Assembly (NCBI GenBank): GCA_910584795.1
Contig: CAJUBZ010000025.1
Coordinates: forward strand, 1-12,359
DNA length: 12,359 nt
From: an uncultured Eubacterium sp.
GTDB taxonomy: Bacteria; Bacillota; Clostridia; Lachnospirales; Lachnospiraceae
Direction of reading: 5' to 3'
Shown here: positions 1 to 5,934 of the stretch, in pieces
Layout of the letters: every line of letters starts with the position of its first letter
How positions within the stretch are numbered: the stretch's first letter is position 1
Notes under the pieces: model-generated
What the model saw: the letters and a program-made list of their open reading frames with translations, nothing else
What the model was told of the DNA's origin: nothing
Database searches by the model: none
Program-made: the position numbers and the translations under genes

Positions 1-52
1 AAGACATCGCCCTTTCACGGCGGTAACACGGGTTCGATTCCCGTAGGAGTCA
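1..52 (+). tRNA. tRNA-Glu(TTC), 5' end cut by the window
   Basis: The visible part begins in the D arm. The anticodon arm has the seven-base loop CTTTCAC, giving anticodon TTC. A clean T arm follows (ACGGG/CCCGT around TTCGATT), then the 3' acceptor strand AGGAGTC and discriminator A. The CCA end is not encoded. It is the first visible member of a five-tRNA cluster ending at the terminator after tRNA-Leu. Confidence 0.95.
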
Positions 53-63
53 TTTAGAAATAT

Positions 64-136
64 GCCGATGTGGCTCAATTGGCAGAGCAGCTGATTTGTA
101 ATCAGCAGGTTAACGGTTCGAGTCCGTTCATCGGCT
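64..136 (+). tRNA. tRNA-Thr(TGT)
   Basis: Acceptor GCCGATG pairs with CATCGGC. The anticodon stem GCTGA/TCAGC encloses TTTGTAA, giving TGT. The T arm AACGG/CCGTT encloses TTCGAGT. The discriminator is T and CCA is not encoded. Only 11 bases separate it from tRNA-Glu and 8 from the next tRNA, so the cluster is co-transcribed. Confidence 0.97.
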
Positions 137-144
137 TTTTATTT

Positions 145-218
145 GGACCTGTAGCTCAGTTGGTTAGAGCAACCGGCTCATAACCGGTCGGTCCTGGGTT
201 CGAGTCCCCGCAGGTCCA
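145..218 (+). tRNA. tRNA with CAT anticodon: tRNA-Met, or tRNA-Ile2 read through lysidine
   Basis: Acceptor GGACCTG pairs with CAGGTCC. The anticodon stem ACCGG/CCGGT encloses CTCATAA, giving CAT. It is not an initiator tRNA, because the first acceptor pair is G-C and the D arm is ordinary. Acceptor pairs 4-69 and 5-68 are both C-G, the combination known in E. coli to mark tRNA-Ile2 for the lysidine synthetase TilS. Automatic annotation would probably say Met. The T stem CTGGG/CCCCG has one T-C mismatch at its second pair. No CCA is encoded. Confidence 0.9.
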
Positions 219-223
219 TTAGG

Positions 224-243
224 ATTAGTAAAGTTTTACTAAT
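224..243 (+). repeat. Short hairpin in the tRNA spacer (CAT tRNA to Val)
   Basis: The arms ATTAGTAAA and TTTACTAAT are perfect inverted copies two bases apart, giving about eight pairs with a four-base loop. No T-run follows, so it is not a typical terminator. It may be an RNA processing or stability element in the tRNA precursor. Confidence 0.5.
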
Positions 244-264
244 TAATATTTATAAATTACCAGC

Positions 265-280
265 AGATATTTTTATATCT
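265..280 (+). repeat. Second short hairpin in the same tRNA spacer
   Basis: AGATAT and ATATCT are inverted copies around a TTTT loop, eight bases upstream of tRNA-Val. The role is unknown. It is listed because every longer tRNA spacer in the window has such a hairpin. Confidence 0.4.
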
Positions 281-287
281 AAAATAT

Positions 288-360
288 GGGATCTTAGCTC
301 AGCTGGGAGAGCATCTGCCTTACAAGCAGGGGGTCACAGGTTCGAGCCCTGTAGGTCCCA
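288..360 (+). tRNA. tRNA-Val(TAC)
   Basis: Acceptor GGGATCT pairs with AGGTCCC, with one T-G wobble. The anticodon arm TCTGC/GCAGG encloses CTTACAA, giving TAC. The T arm ACAGG/CCTGT encloses TTCGAGC. The discriminator is A and CCA is not encoded. Confidence 0.97.
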
Positions 361-361
361 C

Positions 362-380
362 TTGTACAGATTATGTACAA
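362..380 (+). repeat. Short hairpin in the tRNA spacer (Val to Leu)
   Basis: TTGTACA and TGTACAA are perfect inverted copies around GATTA and fill most of the 23-base spacer. No T-run follows. Confidence 0.5.
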
Positions 381-383
381 TGC

Positions 384-467
384 GCCGGTGTGGCGGAACT
401 GGCAGACGCGCAGGACTTAAAATCCTGTTGTGGCAACACAGTACCGGTTCGATTCCGGTCACCGGCA
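384..467 (+). tRNA. tRNA-Leu(TAA)
   Basis: This is a class II tRNA with a long variable arm (TTGTGGCAACACAGT). Acceptor GCCGGTG pairs with CACCGGC. The anticodon stem CAGGA/TCCTG encloses CTTAAAA, giving TAA. The T arm has TTCGATT. The discriminator is A and no CCA is encoded. It is the last tRNA of the first cluster and lies directly before a terminator. Confidence 0.97.
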
Positions 468-468
468 T

Positions 469-499
469 AAAAGAGTATCACATTTGTGATACTCTTTTT
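469..499 (+). terminator. Intrinsic terminator of the first tRNA cluster
   Basis: The arms AAAAGAGTATCAC and GTGATACTCTTTT form a 13-pair stem around a four-base ATTT loop. The descending arm runs straight into TTTTT. It starts two bases after tRNA-Leu. Confidence 0.92.
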
Positions 500-502
500 C
501 GT

Positions 503-508
503 TATAAT
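503..508 (+). promoter_or_regulatory. Possible -10 box upstream of the GH25 gene
   Basis: A perfect TATAAT sits just after the tRNA terminator and about 75 bases before the lysozyme start. No good -35 box is seen 16-18 bases upstream, where the sequence is the terminator's own arm. The call rests on the -10 match and on the need for a promoter after a terminator. Confidence 0.3.
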
Positions 509-582
509 AGAGACTGAAACTACTTTTAAGAATAAATAATGTATGTTAAATTGAAAACATAAGAATAGGAAAGAGTGAGAAT

Positions 583-1911
583 ATGAAGATTCAGGATAGA
601 AAACAACAAAAAAACAACTGTATTATAAATATAAATCTTATTAAGACAGTTAGAAAAGTATTTGGAGCTGCCGTTTTAGTGTCTGGAATTTGTTATATGG
701 GATGTGTGACAGCAGGGGCAAATACTAATATGGGGGTTCCCAAAACTGAAATAGTAAATAAACAAGTGATAGAGAGTGTTTCTTTTGCAAAAGTTTCAAG
801 TACAAAAAAAGGGACAAAGATAAAATGGAATACATCAAAAAAATACCAGGGGTATGTTATATATAGAAGCAAGAATAATAGTAAATTACAAAAGGTTGAT
901 ACAGTGATCAAAAAACAATATTTAGATGAGAATATTGAAACGGGAGAATCATATCGTTACCAGATTAAACCGTTTTATTATAAAAAGAATAAAAAAGTAT
1001 TTGATAAAAAGAGTAGTATGAGCGATCCATACGTAGCAAAACCTTATGGTGCAGATAATGTTTGTGTAGTTTCTTTTAAAGATTACAAGTATATATCATG
1101 GGATTTAAATGAATTAGCATCAGGATATAAAATTTTGCGGAAGAAAGGCAATGAAGGCTGGAAGGAAATAGTAACACTAACTAAGAATATTGATATGTAC
1201 GAGGATTATGATATTGTTTCAAATGAAAAATATCAATACAAAGTTGCTGCAATAGAAAATGTGGATGGGCAGGATTATATTAGTGTTTATTCTACATCCG
1301 TAAACGTAGGTGATTTAAAGGGAATAGATGTATCTTATCATAATGGGAAGATAGATTGGAAAAAGGTCAGGAAAGCCGGTATTTCTTTTGCAATGATTCG
1401 TATGGGGTATGGTACTTCAAAAGGCGGTATTATAGATAGTTGTTTAGATTATAATTATAAAAATGCAAGAAAAAATGGAATAAAGGTAGGATTATATTTG
1501 TATAGTTATGCAGATAATGTAAGAGAGGCACGAAATGAAGCAAAATTTACTTACAAAATGCTTAAGAAATATAATAAGTTAGATTTTCCTATGGCCTTTG
1601 ATTTTGAAAATACATATAGAAATAAGAAAAAATATAAAAAATTAAATACAAAAATTATTACCACCTATTGTGATTATTTGGAAAAGAAGGGATTCGATAC
1701 CAGCGTTTATTCGTATATGGATTTTTTTCATAAAGCGGTAGATTATAAGAAAGTTTCCAAATATGGTATATGGCTTGCGAGATGGACCAACAGTACAAAG
1801 AATTTTTATGACGGAGGAATTCCAAATGTACAGATGTGGCAGTATTCTGCTAAGGGGAAGGTAAATGGTATTAAGACAGCAGTGGATTTGAATTTGAATG
1901 TTGCTCATTAG
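583..1911 (+). CDS. Secreted GH25 lysozyme (N-acetylmuramidase) with two fibronectin III-like domains
   Basis: This 442-residue protein should cleave the beta-1,4 bond between N-acetylmuramic acid and N-acetylglucosamine in peptidoglycan. A long basic N-region and a hydrophobic stretch (about residues 20-46, possible cleavage after AGA) form a signal peptide. Two lysine-rich fibronectin III-like domains follow (about 66-152 and 155-243). The GH25 barrel runs from GIDVS at 247 to the C terminus. The expected acidic residues are present: Asp249, Asp340 and Glu342 in FDFE, and Asp435 in VDLN near the end. AGGAAAG lies nine bases before the ATG. The gene stands alone between a tRNA terminator and a tRNA promoter. 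It could serve in cell-wall turnover, or as a lysin against other bacteria. The family is clear, the biological target is not. No sortase motif or lipobox is seen. Confidence 0.9.
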   Translation: MKIQDRKQQKNNCIININLIKTVRKVFGAAVLVSGICYMGCVTAGANTNMGVPKTEIVNKQVIESVSFAKVSSTKKGTKIKWNTSKKYQGYVIYRSKNNSKLQKVDTVIKKQYLDENIETGESYRYQIKPFYYKKNKKVFDKKSSMSDPYVAKPYGADNVCVVSFKDYKYISWDLNELASGYKILRKKGNEGWKEIVTLTKNIDMYEDYDIVSNEKYQYKVAAIENVDGQDYISVYSTSVNVGDLKGIDVSYHNGKIDWKKVRKAGISFAMIRMGYGTSKGGIIDSCLDYNYKNARKNGIKVGLYLYSYADNVREARNEAKFTYKMLKKYNKLDFPMAFDFENTYRNKKKYKKLNTKIITTYCDYLEKKGFDTSVYSYMDFFHKAVDYKKVSKYGIWLARWTNSTKNFYDGGIPNVQMWQYSAKGKVNGIKTAVDLNLNVAH

Positions 1912-1920
1912 GAGAAAATA

Positions 1921-1948
1921 TTCATAAGGAACGTGTTTTTCTTATGAA
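1921..1948 (+). repeat. Inverted repeat downstream of the GH25 gene
   Basis: TTCATAAG and CTTATGAA are perfect eight-base inverted copies around a 12-base loop containing TTTTT. It starts ten bases after the lysozyme stop. The descending arm is followed by A-rich DNA rather than a T-run, so it is a weak terminator candidate at best. Confidence 0.35.
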
Positions 1949-1954
1949 AAATCA

Positions 1955-1983
1955 TTGACATATAAATTTTATTGGTGTAAAAT
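1955..1983 (+). promoter_or_regulatory. Sigma-A promoter of tRNA-Arg
   Basis: A perfect -35 TTGACA (1955-1960), a 17-base spacer and a -10 TAAAAT (1978-1983) end about 32 bases before the tRNA. This is a near-consensus vegetative promoter, as expected for a single tRNA gene. Confidence 0.88.
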
Positions 1984-2014
1984 ATGCAATGTCGCTAATT
2001 TATGCGATGGTTAA

Positions 2015-2088
2015 GTGCGTGTAGCTCAGCTGGATAGAGCGTCTGGCTACGGACCAGAAGGTCGAGGGTTCGAATCCTTTCACGCACG
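2015..2088 (+). tRNA. tRNA-Arg(ACG)
   Basis: Acceptor GTGCGTG pairs with CACGCAC. The anticodon stem TCTGG/CCAGA encloses CTACGGA, giving ACG; the A is normally deaminated to inosine. The T stem GAGGG/CCTTT relies on two G-T wobbles. The discriminator is G and no CCA is encoded. The gene is monocistronic, with its own promoter and terminator. Confidence 0.97.
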
Positions 2089-2091
2089 TTG

Positions 2092-2122
2092 AAGACTTCT
2101 GAAAAAACAGAAGTCTTTTTTA
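2092..2122 (+). terminator. Intrinsic terminator of tRNA-Arg
   Basis: AAGACTTCTG and CAGAAGTCTT form a perfect ten-pair stem around a six-A loop, followed by a T-run. It begins three bases after the tRNA. Confidence 0.93.
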
Positions 2123-2154
2123 TTATATAGGAATTGCAGAGGTACGGAAAGTTT

Positions 2155-2199
2155 GTTGTCTTTTCGAACCCACGTCTGGCGAGAGAGTTCGAAAACAAC
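2155..2199. repeat. Unexplained inverted repeat between tRNA-Arg and the NSTSK gene
   Basis: GTTG plus TTTTCGAAC (2155-2158, 2161-2169) pairs with GTTCGAAAACAAC (2187-2199), giving 13 pairs interrupted by a two-base bulge, with a 17-base loop. CTGTTTTTA follows on the plus strand, so it could act as a second terminator. Read on the minus strand, GTGGGTTCGAA resembles a tRNA T arm, so a tRNA-derived or dispersed intergenic element is another possibility. Confidence 0.5.
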
Positions 2200-2222
2200 C
2201 TGTTTTTATAAAAAAATGAAAA

Positions 2223-2252
2223 TGAATAAAAAAAAGTATTTATGACATACTA
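2223..2252 (+). promoter_or_regulatory. Sigma-G/sigma-F-type forespore promoter
   Basis: TGAATA (2223-2228), a 17-base spacer and CATACTA (2246-2252) match the known forespore consensus (-35 about GHATR, -10 about CATWMTA, spacing 17-18). It is placed to start RNA about 30 bases before the NSTSK gene and its AGGAGG site. No convincing sigma-A promoter is seen in the same interval. The assignment is by consensus only. Confidence 0.6.
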
Positions 2253-2292
2253 GTGATGTAACAAAACAATTGTTTATGTTTAGGAGGTAGTT

Positions 2293-2463
2293 ATGTCAAA
2301 GAATTATTCAAATTCACAGAACGCATCTAATTATAGTGATGCAACAGATGCACAGAACAGCACATCTAAAAACAGCACTTCAAAAAATAGTACTTCAAAA
2401 AATAGTACATCTAAAAACAGCACATCTAAGAACAGCACTAGTGATAGTACAAATTGTAGATAG
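2293..2463 (+). CDS. 56-residue NSTSK-repeat protein, putative forespore protein
   Basis: I do not recognise a named family. The gene has a perfect AGGAGG (2282-2287) five bases before ATG, and 56 codons ending in TAG. The N-terminal 21 residues are rich in Asn, Ser, Gln and Ala. Residues 22-46 are five exact NSTSK pentapeptides, followed by the variant NSTSD, and the protein ends TNCR with a single Cys. There is no signal peptide, membrane segment or hydrophobic core, so it should be disordered and soluble. The forespore-type promoter upstream and a hairpin 13 bases downstream make it a self-contained unit. By analogy with gamma-type small acid-soluble spore proteins, which are also short, repetitive and Asn/Gln-rich, it may be a spore amino-acid store or core protein. 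That role is inference. The gene itself is well supported by its ribosome site and repeat conservation. Confidence 0.8.
   Translation: MSKNYSNSQNASNYSDATDAQNSTSKNSTSKNSTSKNSTSKNSTSKNSTSDSTNCR
2356..2445 (+). repeat. Six 15-base tandem units encoding NSTSK (last one NSTSD)
   Basis: Six in-frame 15-base units lie head to tail. Units 1-5 all encode NSTSK but differ at third codon positions (AAC/AAT, AGC/AGT, ACA/ACT, TCT/TCA, AAA/AAG). Unit 6 keeps NST, then has AGT GAT. Confidence 0.95.
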
Positions 2464-2476
2464 TTATTGAAGTGTG

Positions 2477-2510
2477 AGCCTATGGTGTTCAGTGAACACT
2501 GTAGGCTTTC
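2477..2510 (+). terminator. Probable terminator of the NSTSK gene
   Basis: AGCCTATGGTGTTC (2477-2490) pairs with GAACACTGTAGGCT (2494-2507) along its whole length, with two G-T wobbles and a three-base loop. It is followed by a short TTTC tract. The weak T-run lowers confidence, but the position 13 bases after the stop fits. Confidence 0.75.
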
Positions 2511-2624
2511 TACATATTAAATTAAGTTTTGCTATTTTCAAAATTCTATTTTTAGTTCAAGTACATGCACTTTAATAGTATGGAATTAATAAATTATTAT
2601 ATAATAAAATTTTTGGAGTGTATT

Positions 2625-2909
2625 GTGGGAAAATTTAATTTTATATCAATGGAAGAGGCTAGAAAACTTGCATTAGAAGAAGGATATATTGTTGTTGATT
2701 TAAGGGGGACTCAGGATTATTATAAATCTCATATAGATAATGCTATAAATATTCCTTCTGCGGATGTATCACAGATTTTAGAATTTGGAAAGAAGGAATA
2801 TACATGGATTTTATATTGCAGAAGAGGCAGTTTTAGTTTTAAATTAGCCAGTGAATTATCAGATTATGGTTACAAGGCGTTGGCAGTGGTGGGTGGATAT
2901 AGAGAGTGA
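2625..2909 (+). CDS. Single-domain rhodanese-like sulfurtransferase
   Basis: Rhodanese domains carry persulfide sulfur on an active-site Cys. From the GTG at 2625 the protein is 94 residues, the usual size of a lone cytoplasmic rhodanese. Features are the N-terminal FISMEEA helix start, VVDLRGTQDYYKSHIDNAINIP (residues 23-44, the domain's CH2A-like part) and the active loop CRRGSFS with Cys65, then VVGGYRE. I chose GTG because GGAG sits at 2615-2618, six bases upstream. An in-frame ATG at 2565 would add 20 hydrophobic residues not typical of the family, has no ribosome site, and a TATAAT at 2600-2605 would lie inside it. The sulfur donor and acceptor cannot be inferred. The gene appears to be monocistronic, as the next gene has its own promoter. 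Confidence 0.85.
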   Translation: MGKFNFISMEEARKLALEEGYIVVDLRGTQDYYKSHIDNAINIPSADVSQILEFGKKEYTWILYCRRGSFSFKLASELSDYGYKALAVVGGYRE

Positions 2910-2947
2910 TATCGTCGTATGCCATTTAGGGTATGGAAATAACTTCA

Positions 2948-2976
2948 TTGACAATGTATATTAATACCAGTATTAT
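2948..2976 (+). promoter_or_regulatory. Sigma-A promoter of the methyltransferase-protease-rdgB-yfcE operon
   Basis: TTGACA (2948-2953), a 17-base spacer and TATTAT (2971-2976) end 44 bases before the methyltransferase ATG. The -35 is perfect and the -10 has one mismatch. Confidence 0.85.
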
Positions 2977-3020
2977 TGAATGGGTAATGATGAAATATAG
3001 TATTTAAGAATGGAAGATAA

Positions 3021-4178
3021 ATGAAAAAAATAACATTAGTAGCGCCTTGTCATTTTGGCGTAGAATCGGTATTAAAAAGAGAAATCCTAAATTTAGGATA
3101 TGAAATTACAAAAGTAGAGGATGGAAGAGTAACTTTTGAGGGAGATAGTCTGGCTGTCTGCAGAGCAAATGTTTTTCTGCGTACAGCCGAAAGAGTTCTG
3201 GTACAGGTTGGAAGAATCCGGGCAACGACTTATGATCAGTTATTTGAGGCTGTTAAAGCTTTGGAATGGGAGAAATTTATTCCGAAGAATGGTAAATTCT
3301 GGGTAAAAAAGGCAAGTTCTATCAAAAGTAAATTGTTCAGCCCATCTGATATACAGAGAATTGTTAAAAAGGCAATCGTAGAAAAATTAAAAGAAGAGTA
3401 TCATGTGAATTGGTTTGACGAAGATGGAGCGGAATATCCAATCCGAGTATTTTTCTTTAAAGACGAAGCTGTTATTGCTTTGGATACTACAGGAGATTCT
3501 CTTCATAAAAGAGGATATCGGAAATATACGGCAAAGGCACCAATTTCAGAGACTTTAGCCGCTGCCCTTATTATGCTTACACCTTGGAAAAAGGATAGAA
3601 TACTGGTAGATCCGTTTTGTGGATGTGGAACATTTCCTATAGAAGCTGCAATGATTGCAGCCAATATTGCTCCGGGAATGAATCGGGAATTTACAGCTGA
3701 AAGTTGGACAAATATTATTTCAAAGAAAAACTGGTATGAGGCTGTTAATGAGGCGGGAGATTTAATAAATGAAGATGTTGATGTCGACATTCAGGGATAT
3801 GATATTGATTCTGAAATGGTTGAGTATTCAAGAAGAAATGCAGAAAATGCAGGTGTAGAGCATTTGATACATTTTCAGACACGGCCATTAGAAAAATTAA
3901 GTCATAGCAAAAAATATGGATTTATTATTACAAATCCACCATATGGCGAAAGGTTGGAGGAAAAAGCCGCCTTAGAGCCATTATATACAAAAATTGGTGA
4001 AAGATATAGGTCTTTAGATGACTGGTCTGCTTTTATTATAACTTCATATGAAAATGCTGAGAAGGATATGGGCATAAAAGCTACAAAAAACCGTAAGATA
4101 TATAATGGAATGCTGAAAACATATTTTTATCAGTTTATGGGGGCAAAGCCACCTAAAAGGAGATTTAAGGAAGATTAA
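3021..4178 (+). CDS. THUMP-domain class I SAM-dependent RNA methyltransferase (YpsC / RlmL N-terminal type)
   Basis: This 385-residue enzyme should methylate a guanine N2 in 23S rRNA. The E. coli RlmL half makes m2G2445, and the Bacillus homologue is YpsC. An N-terminal ferredoxin-like/THUMP RNA-binding region spans about residues 1-160. The SAM-binding motif I is DPFCGCGTFPIEAA (197-210), an acidic motif II is GYDID (259-263), and the catalytic NPPY motif is in TNPPYGERL (304-312). The length matches stand-alone YpsC proteins, without the second methyltransferase domain fused in E. coli RlmL. GGAAG lies four bases before the ATG. The next gene starts on the base after the TAA, so the two are translationally linked. 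The family is sure; the exact target base is inferred. Confidence 0.92.
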   Translation: MKKITLVAPCHFGVESVLKREILNLGYEITKVEDGRVTFEGDSLAVCRANVFLRTAERVLVQVGRIRATTYDQLFEAVKALEWEKFIPKNGKFWVKKASSIKSKLFSPSDIQRIVKKAIVEKLKEEYHVNWFDEDGAEYPIRVFFFKDEAVIALDTTGDSLHKRGYRKYTAKAPISETLAAALIMLTPWKKDRILVDPFCGCGTFPIEAAMIAANIAPGMNREFTAESWTNIISKKNWYEAVNEAGDLINEDVDVDIQGYDIDSEMVEYSRRNAENAGVEHLIHFQTRPLEKLSHSKKYGFIITNPPYGERLEEKAALEPLYTKIGERYRSLDDWSAFIITSYENAEKDMGIKATKNRKIYNGMLKTYFYQFMGAKPPKRRFKED

Positions 4179-5906
4179 ATGAATAGAAAGAAACTACTTA
4201 TTTTATATTTACCAATATTAATCTTATTCGTTATTTTGGCGGTTGTGTTTTTTCTATTCTCCAGACAGACAGTGCAGAAAAGTCTGGCAGGAGAGAAGAT
4301 GGATTCTAGAGAAAATTGGAACCGGATTATGGCAAAAAGTGCAAATCAGAACCAAATATATCTGAAAGTGAATAACAAGCAGATTTTATTGGATGAGAAC
4401 CCGATTTATATGAGTGAGAATATGAATTTGATGATTCCGGTAAATATAGTTAAAGATACATTGAATTGTGCAGAAAATATTTATCATAACAAGAGGGTTG
4501 TTATCGAAAAAGGAAGCAATATTGCGATTATGTATATTGGTGAAAAACGCATAACATTTAATGATAATGAATATCGTCTGGAGGATAAAATTGCAAGAAA
4601 AAATGGTATAGTGTATATACCGGTTACAGTTTTTAGTGACTATTTTAATTACACATATGAGTGGGACAGCAAAAAAAATCAGGCAAGCATAAAAGATAAT
4701 GCATTGTCAGATTCTTATTTGCCGGAACGATATAGTTATATTGATAAGAAGCGGGCTGTGCCGGTAAAAGATCAGGGAAACTATGGGACCTGTTGGGCTT
4801 TTGCCACACTCACTGCATTGGAGACATCGTTGACGCCGGAAGAGACTTATGATTTTTCTGAAAACAATTTAATATATAATAACGAATTATCTGATGATAT
4901 ACAGGATGGTGGAGATTATATGATGTCCATGTCTTATCTGATGTCCTGGAAAGGTCCGGTTTTAGAAAAAGATGACCCATATGGGTCTAAAAATAGTATT
5001 AAAAAATGGAAAAGTGTAAAACATGTTCAGGAGGCGCAGATTATTCCGGAAAAGGATTATGAACAGATAAAAAATATGGTATATAAATATGGTGGTGTAG
5101 AAAGTTCCATGTATATGTCAATGAACAGCAGGAATATGTCATCAGTTTATTATAATGAAACGGAATATGCTTATTGCTATAAAGGCAAAAATAAGCCGAA
5201 TCATGATGTTGTTATTATCGGATGGGATGATAATTATTCTAAGGAATTGTTTAATGACCAGACGATTGAAGGAGACGGGGCATTTATCTGTATGAACAGC
5301 TGGGGAGATGATTTTGGATATCATGGTGTATTTTATGTATCATATTATGACGACCTGATAGGAACGAATAATGTCTGTTACACAAAGGTAGAGAATACAG
5401 ATAATTATAAAAACATCTATCAAAGTGATTTATGTGGCTGGACCGGTTCTATGGGGTTTGAAAATGAACAAACGGTTTATTTTTCTAATGTATATACTGC
5501 TGAGCACAATGAACAGGTGGAGGCTGTCGGTTTTTATGCAACAACCACAGATTTAGAATATGAGGTATTTATTTGTCCGAAATATAAAGATGTCAATTCA
5601 TTAAATAATAGAAATCATATTGCTGCTTCCGGAGTAATAAAAAATAAAGGGTTCTATACAATTAAGCTGGATAAAAAATATGCAGTAGAAGAAGAACAGA
5701 AATTTAGTGTTATTGTTAAAGTGACAAATAGAAATAATAATGTTTTTAAAATGATTCCCGTAGAAATGGAAACAGAGTCAATGGAAGGAACTGTTGAACT
5801 GGATGACGGAGAAGGATATTTTAGTGCTGGTGGGTTAAATTGGCAGTCAGCCGAAAAGCAAGGATGTAACATATGTTTAAAAGCATATACATCAAACGAA
5901 CAGTAA
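4179..5906 (+). CDS. Membrane-anchored papain-family (C1A) cysteine protease with copper-amine-oxidase-N-like and lectin-like domains
   Basis: This 575-residue protein has one N-terminal membrane helix (about residues 6-28) after a short basic segment, so most of it lies outside the membrane. Residues about 60-172 look like a copper amine oxidase N-terminal-like domain, a common cell-surface stalk in Clostridia. The papain fold runs from LPERYSY (181) to about 400. Gln199 forms the oxyanion hole, Cys205 in GTCWAF is the nucleophile, His342 lies in NHDVVIIGW, and Asn373 in NSWG completes the site, so the enzyme should be active. No clear propeptide is seen, and the stalk domain may take that place. 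A C-terminal beta-rich region (about 415-560) fits the lectin-like domain often attached to these proteases. The ATG directly follows the methyltransferase stop, with AGGAGA about 15 bases upstream. Substrate unknown. Confidence 0.9.
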   Translation: MNRKKLLILYLPILILFVILAVVFFLFSRQTVQKSLAGEKMDSRENWNRIMAKSANQNQIYLKVNNKQILLDENPIYMSENMNLMIPVNIVKDTLNCAENIYHNKRVVIEKGSNIAIMYIGEKRITFNDNEYRLEDKIARKNGIVYIPVTVFSDYFNYTYEWDSKKNQASIKDNALSDSYLPERYSYIDKKRAVPVKDQGNYGTCWAFATLTALETSLTPEETYDFSENNLIYNNELSDDIQDGGDYMMSMSYLMSWKGPVLEKDDPYGSKNSIKKWKSVKHVQEAQIIPEKDYEQIKNMVYKYGGVESSMYMSMNSRNMSSVYYNETEYAYCYKGKNKPNHDVVIIGWDDNYSKELFNDQTIEGDGAFICMNSWGDDFGYHGVFYVSYYDDLIGTNNVCYTKVENTDNYKNIYQSDLCGWTGSMGFENEQTVYFSNVYTAEHNEQVEAVGFYATTTDLEYEVFICPKYKDVNSLNNRNHIAASGVIKNKGFYTIKLDKKYAVEEEQKFSVIVKVTNRNNNVFKMIPVEMETESMEGTVELDDGEGYFSAGGLNWQSAEKQGCNICLKAYTSNEQ

Positions 5907-5934
5907 AAAACAGAAAATACGAAGGAAGGTTATT

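Noticed and set aside
484..508. Complete sigma-A promoter for the GH25 gene using TTGTGA as the -35 box
   Set aside because: TTGTGA is only 13-14 bases before TATAAT and forms part of the terminator arm, so only the -10 was kept, at low confidence.
1995..2198. Minus-strand 67-codon ORF over tRNA-Arg
   Set aside because: It is antisense to a tRNA gene and its terminator; the peptide (ERIRTLDLLVRSQTLYPAEL) is a familiar false product of tRNA antisense reading. No ribosome site.
2356..2445. CRISPR array
   Set aside because: The units are contiguous 15-base codon repeats without spacers. No CRISPR-like repeat-spacer pattern is seen anywhere in the window.
2565..2624. Upstream ATG start for the rhodanese
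   Set aside because: There is no ribosome site, and the extra 20 residues are not part of the fold. GTG at 2625 has GGAG at the right distance.
3503..3790. Minus-strand 95-codon ORF inside the methyltransferase gene
   Set aside because: It is opposite the conserved SAM-binding region, with no ribosome site and no family features.
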